Below are positions 1 to 26,566 of a stretch of 64,000 nucleotides of DNA, piece by piece. The translations under genes were made by a program, and so were the position numbers. Where the stretch lies: positions 30,238,284 to 30,302,283 of the forward strand of contig NC_089857.1 in NCBI RefSeq assembly GCF_036373705.1. Reading direction: 5' to 3'. The first letter of the stretch is position 1. Every line of letters begins with the position of its first letter. The notes under the pieces are model-generated. The model saw only the letters and a program-made list of their open reading frames with translations. It did not search any database and was not told where the DNA came from. Source of the stretch: Amia ocellicauda. Lineage: Eukaryota; Chordata; Actinopteri; Amiiformes; Amiidae.

Positions 1-227
1 GTGTCCTTTGGCTTGATCTCAGTCACCTACACGAAAGAATCCCTGAGCAGTATTAATTCACTAGTTCTCATGTTAAGGAGTTTGCTGAAATAGTTATTTT
101 GCCATAATGTATTTTATTTGGATGGTACTTTATTTAATGTATATTTGTGACCTTGAACCCTTTAAAAATATTGAATGCAAACTATATACTTTGAAAAATG
201 TTTTTTTTTTTTCATTTATTTTCATAG

Positions 228-15692
<15,465 letters not shown>

Positions 15693-17485
15693 TGGGCCTG
15701 GCAGAATATGAATCCTCCTTCTCCTCCTGTGCAAGTGTGCTCTTCCTGTCAGCTCCCAAAATGGAAGGCCAGAAACCCGAGCCCTGGGAAGCCCATGAAA
15801 ACTGGCCCAGATCTGCTGCTGTAAAGGCCTGGCTGCCTTGTGCTGTCATCACACTGAAACTCAGTTACTAGGAGTTTTTGTCTTTCGTTTGTTTTCTTTT
15901 CCTTTTGGAATTTTACTGGGAATTGCTAGAGACTTAATCAGGGAATATAGCTGAGTGCACTTCTTTATTATTTTTGTGTTGTAGTTTGAATGCCGGATTG
16001 AAATCTCACTGATCACTGGATTAAGGAATTTTGTGCTTTTGCAGCTTCCACTGTAAGAGCTTTTTTTTTTTTTGTAAGTATGTGAATATGTGTGAGTGTG
16101 TGTATGAGTGTGTGTTTTAAACAAGGCTAGGAATTGTTCCTGGACTGATGCTGATGCTACTTCAACACACCACTAAAGAAATAACCTGCGCCACTAGCTT
16201 TTGCTGAATTGCAGACTCGGAATATATAAGTGGGGATGTGTATCGGAAACCACTGAATACTGCTGCACTCTGTATTTGCTGTTTAAAGCTGCTCTTATGC
16301 ACTCCCATTGTATGATAGTCTTCACAAACCTCTGCCTCACATTTGCAGTTGATGGACCTCTCTTGTTTGGGATACAGACTGAAGATGCAACTGCATATGG
16401 ACAGTTGTTTTGACAAGTCCTCCTACTTCTGCGTCATGGGCCCTGCATGAACTTTCTAATACCCTCTCCTGTTTCTATGAATTTTATTTTTGAGTGCTCT
16501 GGCAGACATGACATTGTATGTCTTAGGTGTGAGGTGAAAAAGCAGGTGTGTGTATGATAGTGTAAGGCATTTGACCAGCTGCAAAACGTTTACACTTTTG
16601 TTTTAGGTACTTATCAGTAGGAGCAGCATGATCACTCATTCTTCTCACCATCTAAGGAATGCTCAACAGCAAGAACACTCCACTTTGGCAAAGGGTATGC
16701 ATTGTCTGTGGCATCTCCTGACCCCTGGTGTAAATCTGGAAGAACTGCAGTAGAAAAACAGCTTTCCTCACTATAGTGAAGTAGCAACAGAAAATAAAGC
16801 TAGGCCTATGAGGAATCAATCAATATCTTGTTTTTTATAAGGGGATGAAATGTTTCACATACACCAAATTAAATAGGTTTTTATTCTAAAGGCAAATCAT
16901 GTATAAAGGGATTTTCACATTAAGGGCAGTAATGAGGACTTCACGTATCACAGACTGTAAGTTAAGTGCCCCCATAACTTTTGCACAACAGTCTACACTT
17001 ATAGATGCACATGAAATCTGCAGTGTGTGTCTTACTATGCTGAGCCATGTCTTTCAGTAAGCACTAAATCCCAATGAAAGTGCAGAATGTGTTCAGCAAG
17101 AACCTCAACACCATCAACCAAAAAATATCTGCATATTTGAACACATTATAGTAATTAAAACACTGTATTAAATATCCAATCCATTATAATGATTGCACAC
17201 CAGTGTTTCGGGTCATTACTGTAATTGGGAATTTTCAATAAAGGGCTGCGTCTGACTAGTGTTGTGTTTTCCAGTTCACGTTCCAAAGGATTTTCCCTGA
17301 GACTTTAAATGTATATTATGATTTTTTTTTTCTTACCTCGCTTTTAAAGAGAAATTAATACCTGTAACACAGGATGCTGCTGTACAAGACCTTTTAAACC
17401 CAATGAAGAACAACTGAGTAGAAATGTGTCTGAAGACTTAACCCTTGTACAGAGAACTATGAAATAAAATTACAAAATATGTTTG
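15693..17485 (+). other. fsd1l: FSD1L 3' UTR
   Basis: Sequence after the FSD1L stop contains no further gene. An AATAAA at 17463-17468 followed by a GT-rich stretch is the most likely main polyadenylation site; an earlier AATAAA occurs near 17237. The end position is inferred. Confidence 0.55.
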
Positions 17486-17879
17486 TGTTTGGGTGTCATT
17501 ACTGTCATCAAGTTATATTTCGTCACTTAATAAATTATGTTTGGACTCCCATATAGAGATGATCCCCTTTTCTTATATAACACTAACACTCCCATCAATG
17601 TGAGGCTTGAGCATTAAATTTAAGGTGTGTACCCCCCCCATTATTGGTCCTAACGAGAACAACTTTTACCCCAAACCCTAGTTAATATAAAAAAGTAAAA
17701 ATTTGGCCAATTCACTTCCTAAGAAGTCTGTTTTATTCAGTATGCAACCCTAGTCTAGCCCAACCCAAAGTCTAACTAAAGCCTGAGTTATACAGTCCAA
17801 ATAACACCTATAAAATTATTAGAAAAGACAAGCACACGTTCATTGCCTTTAACAAGTGCTCTCACTCGTTCGTCCAACT

Positions 17880-18180
17880 GCGGAACCATGTGATTGAATA
17901 TGTCCCTACCGACGCTCCGTAGTGTACGCTCAGTTCACTGGTGTGGGCGGAGTCAGCCGTCTTTTATTCAATGGAGACCGCAGCAGTGTTTGGTGGGTTA
18001 ATGTAACCGTAGTGTGATAAGATCTGTAACGGATTTAAATTATTTGCTCATTTTTGCATGTCAGTAGCCAGCAATACGTTAACAAGGTATCAGTCGGGAA
18101 TTGTGTCGAATAAGGTCGTATTTATAAACAGCGTTTTTCTTGTCGCATGTGTGTGGGTTCTGCGATGGAGATCTAAGATG
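17880..18180 (+). promoter_or_regulatory. fktn: Putative FKTN promoter and 5' non-coding exon region
   Basis: Against the AT-rich background this block is CpG-enriched and holds a GC box (GGGCGG, 17945-17950). It lies about 400 bp after the presumed FSD1L polyA site and 1.4 kb before the fukutin start codon. A CpG-rich TATA-less start region with a non-coding first exon fits a housekeeping-type gene. The transcription start and donor of the first exon cannot be fixed from sequence. Confidence 0.5.
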
Positions 18181-19498
18181 AAGTATTGGATACATTACAC
18201 TGGAAAGAGTCGTAACTAATGTGATTTGCATTACATGATACATTATATTTAGTGTTTTCTTTACCAGCTACGTTGTTGTCTGCATTTTCTTGTCTATTCG
18301 TGCTAAAGAGGTGCTAGTTATAGGTAAAGGTGAGATTACATTATGAATGCAATATTATCAACATTTCTTAAACTGCAATAGTGCAATATCATCCTGAACT
18401 TGAAGTCCTGTTTCTTCTGGTTAAGTAAATCTTTGGCCATCACTTGACATGCATTCAATCGGGCGCATTCATTGCAATTTGCAACAAGATTATTGACGCC
18501 ACTGGCATTTTTCTGATGCCTGTGCAACTCGAGAGACCTGGATCATGTGTTGGTGTTAAGAAAATGATGTAGTTTAGGAAATATTATTTTCTATATGATG
18601 TGGATATGTTATCTCTGGCTCCAGTAGGTAAGGAGCATCTCTACAACAATCAAACCATACGTGTGTAACTCCATCTTTTGCATTTAGACACAGACTTACT
18701 TTTTACATACTCTGTAGTGTAAATATCAACGAGAAACCTGGAACAAACGTCAATGCAAGACAATATTGAATGTAATTGTAATACTATTGACAGTATTGTT
18801 AGGCTTCAGCTTTGGCACAGGATGTGTACTGTACTCAGTCTATTCACCTTAATAAGGAATGGGCTGCATTATCTTTAGTTCTACATATTTCACATTTAAT
18901 AGAGTTCCGGTTATTTGACTCAGGATAACATTGTCTTTTGCTCACACTTCAGTGTCCATCAGTGTGGAAAAACAGTCTGGGCATTTCAAGTAGTTGACAA
19001 ACGTTTGACTGATTTTCTATCGTTGAGTGTTTGATTCTTATTTTTTATATAATAATGCAATCTTCATAGTGATTCAAATATGTGCATAGCTTGTTGTGAG
19101 TATTGTGGTTTAGATTTGTATGTGCTCAGGCGGGGAGCCACTTTGGGAGCTCATCTTGGGTGATAGTTGTATTTTAACCCTGTAGGGACCAAGTCTGAAG
19201 TACCATAACGGTAGATGGCCACTAGATGCCTCCCTTTCCCTTTCAGATGAAAAATGAATCTCGGTTTCCTGAATGCTCGTTACTGAAGTACATGCATGTA
19301 CTGAACTGCTTTAAAGATACACTGGACACTCAGTTCGTATGTGGCATATAATACATCACACAACCATCAGATGAAAATTAAAAATGCTGTTTTTTCACCC
19401 CAAACAGGATAAATGTTAGGTGAAGTACACAAAAAGATGCTCAAACTCCAGTCTGCTCATATACTCTCCCTTAGAGAGGGAGAAAGCGAAGAAGACTA

Positions 19499-19600
19499 AT
19501 GCCTAGGATCAACAAGTCTGTGATACTGGCCCTTCTCACTGCAACAAGTTCAGTGTTCCTCTTGTTCCAGTTGTATTACTACAGACTGTATTTGTCAAAG
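19499..19600 (+). CDS. fktn: FKTN coding exon 1, signal anchor
   Basis: 34 codons begin [13 protein letters not shown] and contain the hydrophobic signal-anchor helix, followed by [13 protein letters not shown]. The exon ends in phase 0 before GTACGA. Confidence 0.95.
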
Positions 19601-22600
19601 GTACGATCTGGAAAAAAGTGCACGTTCTTTTTTTTAAGGATTATTATTCCTAATGTCCTTTGTCTGTAGTAAAAGCATTTAGCCATTTACAACAAGACGA
19701 GACCTGCATCTGACATCTCTGAAGATAATGTAACTGTCTTTTGTGCATACTATTTTATAATGTTATTAATTCTGTCTGCTTAATGTATTGCTAAATGGCA
19801 CATTTACTTTTGACTTGTTTGTCTTGGTGTAACACTAAATATCTTCTTTTTTATATCTTTAATCTGCTGCTGCCATTTCTTCTAATGTATGAGAAGCATG
19901 CTAGAGTAAAATGACATGGGCAGACTGTACTGCTGCAACATATTTAACAACTATACTGACTAAAACATCTTTGGTGTGACCAAAGGTGTGTGCATGAGCT
20001 GAAAAACCTGTGAAAGATTAGGCATGAATAAATAATCAAGATTGGAAAGCATATTTTGTCTGTAAATCTTCTAAGAACAATACTGCAAACACACCAAATA
20101 AAGGATCTGTATTTTTATATGTTGTGCCTGTGCATGTTTAATGAACTTTAATTACTGTACACTTATACTTGGAATATTTCTTTTCATTGTCTGTTTTTGC
20201 GTTTCCTTTAATATATTCCTGACCTATTTTTCAGTATGGGGCGCGAAATTTCAACATTAAAGGCAGCCAGCCTGCAAGCGATACGCAGTGGGTAAGTGCT
20301 TTTGTATTTTGCATTTGCGAATGCACCTGTCATTCACAGCACCAAAGGACACATGAGGTCATTCTAGCATCTAAACCAAGGCGTTCTGAAACTGAAATGT
20401 TCATCTTCTCAGTGTGTGTTTTATTTGGACATGGATGGAAAACAAATTATTATATGTGTGCTGGCTAAATCAACACATAACAGGGATACTTCAGATTGCA
20501 AATGTCTAAAATGTAGTTTTACAAATTCTCTGCAGCATGTCGTCAAGAAGTTTCTTGAGCTGGTGGCCAAACACAATCTACCTGTGTATCTCATCGACCC
20601 CGTGACCCTGGGCCTGCTCCCTCAGGACTCCCAGCAGCTGAAGGACGGCGATCCCAAGGGGACCAGCTGCAAGTACCTCTGTACCCAGAGAGAGTTCACC
20701 ACATTTGCACTGTTGTCCAAACTGTGGAAGTATGATGTGAGTAATAAGGGATGGCAATGTGTGGAAATGTTGTGGTTTGATAGTGAGGCCCTAAATACTG
20801 GTGTTGCTTTCTATGCCACATTCTCTATAGTTGTTTTTGTTACCATAACATCATATCATATTTGTGTGCAGGAGGGACTAAGTGACACTAAGTGCAGTCA
20901 CACTTTGCTTTTTGTTACGTTCTCCACCTTGAAATGCGTCAGCTTTGAAGTGGTTTGAAAGGTTCACAGCCAAATGCATTGATGGAGCTGACTAGATGGT
21001 AATGGAGAGAGATGTAATTAGATCTGGCCTTCTTATGAATTGGGGGGAATACAATCTTAAACGTCCTTGTATTGCAGCTGCACGTGAAACCAAATCTGGT
21101 CAGGCCTTCAGCCATTTTTCTTAGGACACGGGAGCGGTTACAAATGAGTGGAGGCCTCTTTGCCCATCTAAGTCCTTTGATTGCATTCTATTAACTAACC
21201 ACTCCCAGAATTTAATCTGGCCTCCTTCTTAATTCAATCAATATAAATGAGTAATAACTTTCACAGTCACACAACCCTATGTCTCCTATTTTAAAGGCGC
21301 TCCTCTTCTGAAATCGCTCTGTGAAAAAGGTTCAGTGTCTTGCTCTTGTGGCTGTGTAGGCACAGCTGGCCCAGTCAGCCACGGAGGCAGGTTTGGAGTT
21401 CCTGGAGGTGCGTGGGAAGGACCCCCGTCTGGCTGGGATGGATGACCTCTCGGGCACTGAGATCCCCCTGCACTTCGTCTTCCGCCTGCACTCCCACGCT
21501 GTCCACCTGGTGGTGTTCTACGAGAGGAGCGGGAACTACCTGTGGCACGGGCCCCTGCGTCTCAAACCCAGTGCAGACCGGAAGTTCGTGCCTTTCCGGA
21601 AGCTGGATTTCGGCCGCCAAGCCGGAGCCTTCGACAGGTGAGCTGCCTGCTGCTGGTGTGTGCAGAATGTCTCAAACAGGATTGTGGGAAGTGTTATTTT
21701 TTAATGCCGGTCTACTCTTAATAGATGCATTGCAGCTGTGGAAGGAGGAAAAAACTAACAAAATAGTCTTCTAAATGAAATTATCTTTTACTATTTTGTT
21801 TCTGCACCAGACCAGAACTTTTGCTGACCTCTGTGGACAGCCTGGACATGCGTGTCCCCAAGAACGTCTCCCGCTTCCTGGATGAAGTTGTCCATTCGAA
21901 GTTTCTGGAGTGCAGATTCAAAGAGGCTCGTGCTTTCTACCAGGTCTGAAGACTGATGTTTGATTGCACACACAGAGCTCTTTTCACTGAAGCGAGAAGT
22001 AGGATGGATGTGTTTTTCAGTTGTTGTTTTTTTCCATGTTCTCTTATTTTCCATTTTCATTTCTAAGAATGTGAAGTGTAATAAGAACGTATTAGGCACT
22101 ACAGCAAGGAGCATTTATAAAGTGGTAAACTGTGCAGGGAGATGGAATACTAGAGAGCTAAGAAATTGAGAATCATTTGTATCAATTTCAATAAAGAACA
22201 GTGTGAACTAGTGTGTCTTTCATGTTCCATATAAGTGTAGTTTTATTTAATGACCAGATGGTGGCAGGCAGACATTCAGTAATTCAAAATGATTTGGGAG
22301 AAAATGTGAGTAAAACCTTTAACAGCATAATTCAGGCTTCTATGACTACAACATAGTCTTTAAGCACTGGTCCAGTATGTTCCAGAGATGCATTACATTT
22401 TGTCCATCTTTCTGTAAAGTGAAAAGCTGTTACAGAAATGTTTTAGACATTGTTTAAAGATATGATGTTTTTATCTATCTATGGGAAGCTTGCAGGTTTC
22501 ATTTTGTGGCATGTTCATCAACTGGAGTTAAGTCAATTGTATAAAGCTTATTATACTGGGGGGGTTATTATTCCATGACCATGACTCACCTGGTTTCTTC

Positions 22601-25600
22601 TACAGCTCTACCCAGAGGATACTTCTCAGGAGGCCATGGATTTCAAGAAGAAGGCCAAGAACTTACTTCACCTGGCAGCCAGGACTCTCAACAGTCTGGG
22701 AGTGACTTTCTGGCTAAGCAGTGGCACCTGTTTGGGTGAGGAGCTTGGTTTCAAATAGTTCAGGCATCTGTTCATAAGTTAGTTCTCCTACTACTTCAAT
22801 CAGTTCGGCCTTTTTCTAGTAAGGCATGCCATACTGAAATCCCTTACTATTCACTGTAAATGAGCTGAAAATGTGGTGACTAGCATTAACTTTTCACCTG
22901 ACAGGAAGACTGGTTGAGTATGCTTTGGTTAGCATAGCTTAACTAGCATATAACATGCATTTTATTTTTTTAAGGCTGGTTTCGGCAGTGTAACATCATA
23001 TCCTATAGTAAGGATGTTGACCTGGGGATATGGATCAAGAACTACCAGACAGACATCATCCCAGCTTTTCAAAAAGCAGGCCTTCCACTCAAGCATAAAT
23101 TTGGAAAGGTACGTTTTGAAATAGTCACAATATTGAAAAGTACCATACAGTTGTATGTTTCTGCTCCTGATGTGAGTCAGCGGTGTTAAGTGTTGAAGCA
23201 ATAGTGTTTTGCTCATTGCAGATTGAAGACAGCCTGGAACTCTCCTTTCAGGGTCAAGATGTCAAACTTGACATCTTCTTCTTCTATGAGGAGGATTACA
23301 TTGTATGGAACGGTGGTACCCAGGCGAAGAGCGGGAAAAAGTTCAAGTGGGTCTCACTCTGTCCACCTCCTTCATGTCTTTTGAGGTTTAAGACTCTGGT
23401 GTTTGTTTTCAGCTTGATTATCACTAATCTATGACTCTTCTCCCTAAAATGATTGAGTAGGCCATGACTAGTGCTAATCAAGCTTTGTGAAACCATCCCT
23501 GAATGGTCTAAAAAATAAACCAATATAGTCAATTTTCAGTATGACACTTGAGTTCAAAACCCACTAAAGCCATTGTTGGTGTTGGTGACCATCCAAGTAA
23601 GCATTTTAAAGTGGGAAGTGCTTCAGTGAATGAACTGGATCATTAGCCCTTCAAAGTCTACATTATAAACCACCTGAAACAAATAGCGTAAATATACACC
23701 GATCAGCCATAACATTATGACCACTGACAGGTGAAGTGAATAACACTGATAATCTCGTTATCATGGCACCTGTCAGTGGGTGGGATATATTAGGCAGCAA
23801 GTGAACATTTTGTCCTCAAAGTTGATGTGTTAGAAGCAGGAAAAATGGGCAAGCGTAAGGATCTGAGTGGCTTTGACAAGGGCCAAATTGTGATGGGTAA
23901 ATGACTGGGTCAGAGCATCTCCAAAACTGCAGTTCTTGTGGGGTGTTCCCGGTCTGCAGTGGTCAGTACCTATCAAAAGTGGTCCAAGGAAGGAAAAGCA
24001 GTGAACCGGCGACAGGGTCATGGGCGGCCAAGGGTCACTGATGCACGTGAGGAGTGAAGGCTGGCCCGTGTGGTCCGATCCAACAGACGAGCTACTGTAG
24101 CTCAAATTGCCGAAAAAGTGAATGCTGGTTCTGATACAGTGAGGGGAAAAAAGTATTTTGTACGTTTGCCCACTGACAAAGAAATGATCAGTCTATAATT
24201 TTAATGGTAGGTGTATTTTAACAGTGAGAGACAGAATAACAACAAAAAATCCAGAAAAATGCATTTCAAAAAAGTTGATTTGATTGATTGATTTGCATGT
24301 TAATGAGGGAAATAAGTATTTGACCCCTTCGACTTAGTACTTGGTGGCAAAACCCTTGTTGGCAATCACAGAGGTCAGACGTTTCTTGTAGTTGGCCACC
24401 AGGTTTGCACACATCTCAGGAGGGATTTTGTCCCACTCCTCTTTGCAGATCCTCTCCAAGTCATTAAGGTTTCGAGGCTGACGTTTGGCAACTCGAACCT
24501 TCAGCTCCCTCCACAGATTTTCTATGGGATTAAGGTCTGGAGACTGGCTAGGCCACTCCAGGACCTTAATGTGCTTCTTCTTGAGCCACTCCTTTGTTGC
24601 CTTGGCTGTGTGTTTTGGGTCATTGTCATGCTGGAATACCCATCCACAACCCATTTTCAATGCCCTGGCTGAGAGAAGGAGGTTCTCACCCAAGATTTGA
24701 CGGTACATGGCCCCGTCCATCGTCCCTTTGATGCAGTGCAGTTGTCCTGTCCCAAACACCCCCAAAGCATAATGTTTCCACCTCCATGTTTGACGGTGGG
24801 GATGGTGTTCTTGGGGTCATTCCTCCTCCTCCAAACACGGCGAGTTGAGTTGATGCCAAAGAGCTCGATTTTGGTCTCATCTGACCACAACACTTTCACC
24901 CAGTTCTCCTCTGAATCATTCAGATGTTCATTGGCAAACTTCAGACAGGCCTGTACATGTGCTTTCTTGAGCAGGGGGGCCTTGCGGGCGCTGCAGGATT
25001 TCAGTCCTTCACGGCGTAGTGTGTTACCAATTGTTTTCTTGGTGACTATGGTCCCAGCAGCCTTGAGATCATTAACAAGATCCTCCCGTGTAATTCTGGG
25101 CTGATTCCTCAACGTTCTCATGATCATTGAAACTCCACGAGGTGAGATCTTGCATGGAGCCCCAGACTCAGGGAGACTGACAGTTATTTTGTGGTTCTTC
25201 AATTTGCGAATAATCGCACCAACTGTTGTCACCTTCTCACCAAGCTGCTTGGCGATGGTCTTGTAGCCCATTCCAGCCTTGTGTAGGTCTACAATCTTGT
25301 CCCTGACATCCTTGGACAGCTCTTTGGTCTTGGCCATGGTGGAGAGTTTGGAATCTGATTGATTGATTGCTTCTGTGGACAGGTGTCTTTTATACAGGTA
25401 ACGAGCTGAGATTAGGAGCACTCCCTTTAAGAGAGTGCTCCTAATCTCAGCTCGTTACCTGTATAAAAGACACCTGGGAGCCAGAAATCTTGCTGACTGA
25501 TAGGGGATCAAATACTTATTTCCCTCATTAACATGCAAATCAATTTATAACTTTTTTGAAATGCGTTTTTCTGGATTTTTTTGTTGTTATTCTGTCTGTC

Positions 25601-26566
25601 ACTGTTAAAATACACCTACCATTAAAATTATAGACTGATCATTTCTTTTTCAGTGGGCAAACGTACAAAATCAGCAGGGGATCAAATACTTTTTTCCCTC
25701 ACTGTAGAAAGGTGTCAGAACACACAGTGCATCGCAGTTTGTTGCGTATGGGGCTGCGTAGCCACAGACCAGTCAGGGTGACCATGCTGACCCCTGTCCA
25801 CTGCCGAAAGCGCCTACAATGGGCATGTGAGCATCAGAACTGGACCACGGAGCAATGGAAGAAGGTGGCCTGGTCTGATGAATCACGAGTTCAAGGTGTT
25901 GACTTGGCCTCCAAATTCCCCAGATCTCAATCCAATCGAGCATCTGTGGAATGTGCTGGACAAACAAGTCCGATCCATGGAGGCCCCACCTTGCAACTTA
26001 CAGGACTTAAAGGATCTGCTGCTAACATCTTGGTGCCAGATACCACAGCACACCTTCAGAGGTCTAGTGGAGTCTGTGCCTCGATGGGTCAGGGCTGTTT
26101 TGGTGGCAAAAGGGGGACCTACACAATATTAGGCAGGTGGTCATAATGTTATGGCTGATCAGTGTATGTATTATCCCAGCTAACAAATGGCTTCATATTC
26201 GGTAGCATTGCATCAAATTGGTTACCTGCATCCCAGCAGGAACAATATTGTTTTAAAGGACTGATATATTCCCATCACTATTGCGATACAAACATGACAT
26301 CGGACGCTGGCTGAGAGGATCAATCACTGACAGGAGCGTATTTTCTCTGCAGGTACATTTTCCCCAAGTTTAGCCTGTGCTGGACAGAGCTGCTGGAGCA
26401 GAAGGTGCGTGTGCCCTGTGAGACGCTACAGTACATCGAAGCCAACTATGGGAAGAACTGGAATATCCCGGTGAAGACCTGGGACTGGAAGAGCTCCCCC
26501 TCCAACGTGCAGGAGAACGGCGTGTGGCCCGTGGGGGAGTGGGATGAGGTGATTCAGGTCTATTGA
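19499..26566 (+). CDS. fktn: FKTN, fukutin, ribitol-5-phosphate transferase
   Basis: Nine coding exons join in phase: 19499-19600, 20235-20291, 20536-20736, 21360-21637, 21811-21943, 22606-22735, 22975-23108, 23222-23346 and 26353-26566. They encode 457 residues (human fukutin has 461). Residues about 7-28 form a signal-anchor helix, giving a type II Golgi protein. The C-terminal half is the LicD/nucleotidyltransferase-like domain with KDVDLG at 313-318 (Asp314, Asp316). Conserved blocks include [32 protein letters not shown] and KTWDWK. Fukutin transfers the first ribitol-5-phosphate from CDP-ribitol onto the core M3 glycan of alpha-dystroglycan, before FKRP acts. The start ATG is the first in frame and matches the family N-terminus (MxRIN). 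No broken exon was seen; the last intron carries a 2.5-kb nested Tc1 insertion. Identification is secure. Confidence 0.97.
20235..20291 (+). CDS. fktn: FKTN coding exon 2
   Basis: A short 57-nt exon (19 codons, [10 protein letters not shown]...TQW) after acceptor TTCAG and before donor GTAAGT. It covers the weakly conserved stem. Phase 0 at both ends. Confidence 0.88.
20536..20736 (+). CDS. fktn: FKTN coding exon 3
   Basis: 67 codons, [14 protein letters not shown] through LLSKLWKYD, with the conserved PVYLIDP segment and the [15 protein letters not shown] block. Phase 0 at both ends. Confidence 0.95.
21360..21637 (+). CDS. fktn: FKTN coding exon 4
   Basis: A 278-nt, locally GC-rich exon with [20 protein letters not shown] and [18 protein letters not shown]. 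Ends in phase 2 at AG before GTGAGC. Confidence 0.96.
21811..21943 (+). CDS. fktn: FKTN coding exon 5
   Basis: A 133-nt exon, [18 protein letters not shown] through FKEARAFYQ, completing the Arg codon split with exon 4. Ends in phase 0. Confidence 0.95.
22606..22735 (+). CDS. fktn: FKTN coding exon 6
   Basis: A 130-nt exon encodes [19 protein letters not shown] through [10 protein letters not shown], the entry to the catalytic LicD-like domain. Ends in phase 1. Confidence 0.96.
22975..23108 (+). CDS. fktn: FKTN coding exon 7, catalytic DVD motif
   Basis: A 134-nt exon encodes [20 protein letters not shown] and on to LKHKFGK. The Asp-x-Asp pair is the metal/CDP-ribitol site expected for the family. 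Confidence 0.96.
23222..23346 (+). CDS. fktn: FKTN coding exon 8
   Basis: A 125-nt exon encodes [20 protein letters not shown], then [19 protein letters not shown], ending with two bases of a Lys codon before GTGGGT. Confidence 0.95.
24334..25337 (-). pseudogene. Inner Tc1 transposase, nearly intact, one frameshift
   Basis: Starts at 25337 with [20 protein letters not shown], giving a paired-like helix-turn-helix domain and a GRPR-like hinge. The DDE domain follows with [11 protein letters not shown] (first Asp) and [11 protein letters not shown]. Near 24757-24772 the frame shifts by a small deletion. It then runs in another frame through [19 protein letters not shown] (second Asp) and [18 protein letters not shown] (catalytic Glu) to the ending FATKY. 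All three catalytic residues survive, so this copy was probably inactivated by the one shift. Confidence 0.92.
25380..25476. repeat. Perfect 44-bp-arm palindrome inside inner Tc1
   Basis: Arms 25380-25423 and 25433-25476 are exact reverse complements around a 9-nt spacer. Each arm contains AGGTGTCTTTTATACAGGTA. It lies between the right terminal repeat and the transposase start, where the transposase promoter or leader would be. Confidence 0.95.
26353..26566 (+). CDS. fktn: FKTN last coding exon
   Basis: Codes from [18 protein letters not shown] to the C-terminal EWDEVIQVY before TGA. It includes [15 protein letters not shown] and [10 protein letters not shown]. It lies 188 bp after the outer Tc1 element ends. 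Confidence 0.97.

Larger units (their letters stand above)
24137..25704 (-). mobile_element. Inner Tc1/mariner element nested in the outer one
   Basis: A 1568-bp element has TA target duplications at 24135-24136 and 25705-25706. Outer ends are CAGTGAGGG(G)AAAAAAGTAT, inverted. The repeats are long: a second TIR-like block (GAGGGAAATAAGTATTTGA) lies about 170 bp inside each end, which is the direct/inverted repeat plan of fish Tc1 elements. The left end lacks about 15 bp present at the right (the GATCCCCTGCTGA segment). The transposase runs on the - strand. It is younger than the outer element, which it interrupts. Confidence 0.94.
23845..26132 (+). pseudogene. Outer Tc1 transposase, dead
   Basis: The reading frame starts [19 protein letters not shown], then meets an in-frame stop. 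It continues with an HTH-like [20 protein letters not shown] segment and a second stop, and is split by the inner element. After the insertion it resumes as [20 protein letters not shown] and [16 protein letters not shown] large internal deletion then joins it, out of frame, to [20 protein letters not shown] and GPTQY at the end. The first catalytic Asp (SDES) and the NPIEHLW block are recognisable, but the middle of the DDE domain is gone. Confidence 0.9.
23697..26164. mobile_element. Outer Tc1-like element, interrupted
   Basis: The element is flanked by TA dinucleotides (23695-23696 and 26165-26166). Terminal inverted repeats read CACCGATCAGCCATAACATT at the left and CACTGATCAGCCATAACATT at the right (reverse complement), and continue ATGACCAC on both sides: one mismatch in 28. 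It sits in the last FKTN intron in the same orientation as the gene. Its own sequence is about 900 bp; the rest is a second Tc1-like element inserted at 24137-25704. Confidence 0.93.

Noticed and set aside
1..227. A further FSD1L exon at the window start
   Set aside because: No stretch here translates to the expected coiled-coil sequence with splice sites; treated as intron.
20416..20958. A 180-codon + strand ORF as one gene
   Set aside because: It is FKTN coding exon 3 (20536-20736) with intron sequence on both sides; splice sites mark the true borders.
21340..21774. Overlapping ORFs on both strands around 21.4 kb
   Set aside because: They are shadows of GC-rich FKTN coding exon 4; only the frame starting at 21360 matches fukutin.
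24697..25104. A 135-codon + strand ORF
   Set aside because: It is the antisense of the inner Tc1 transposase.
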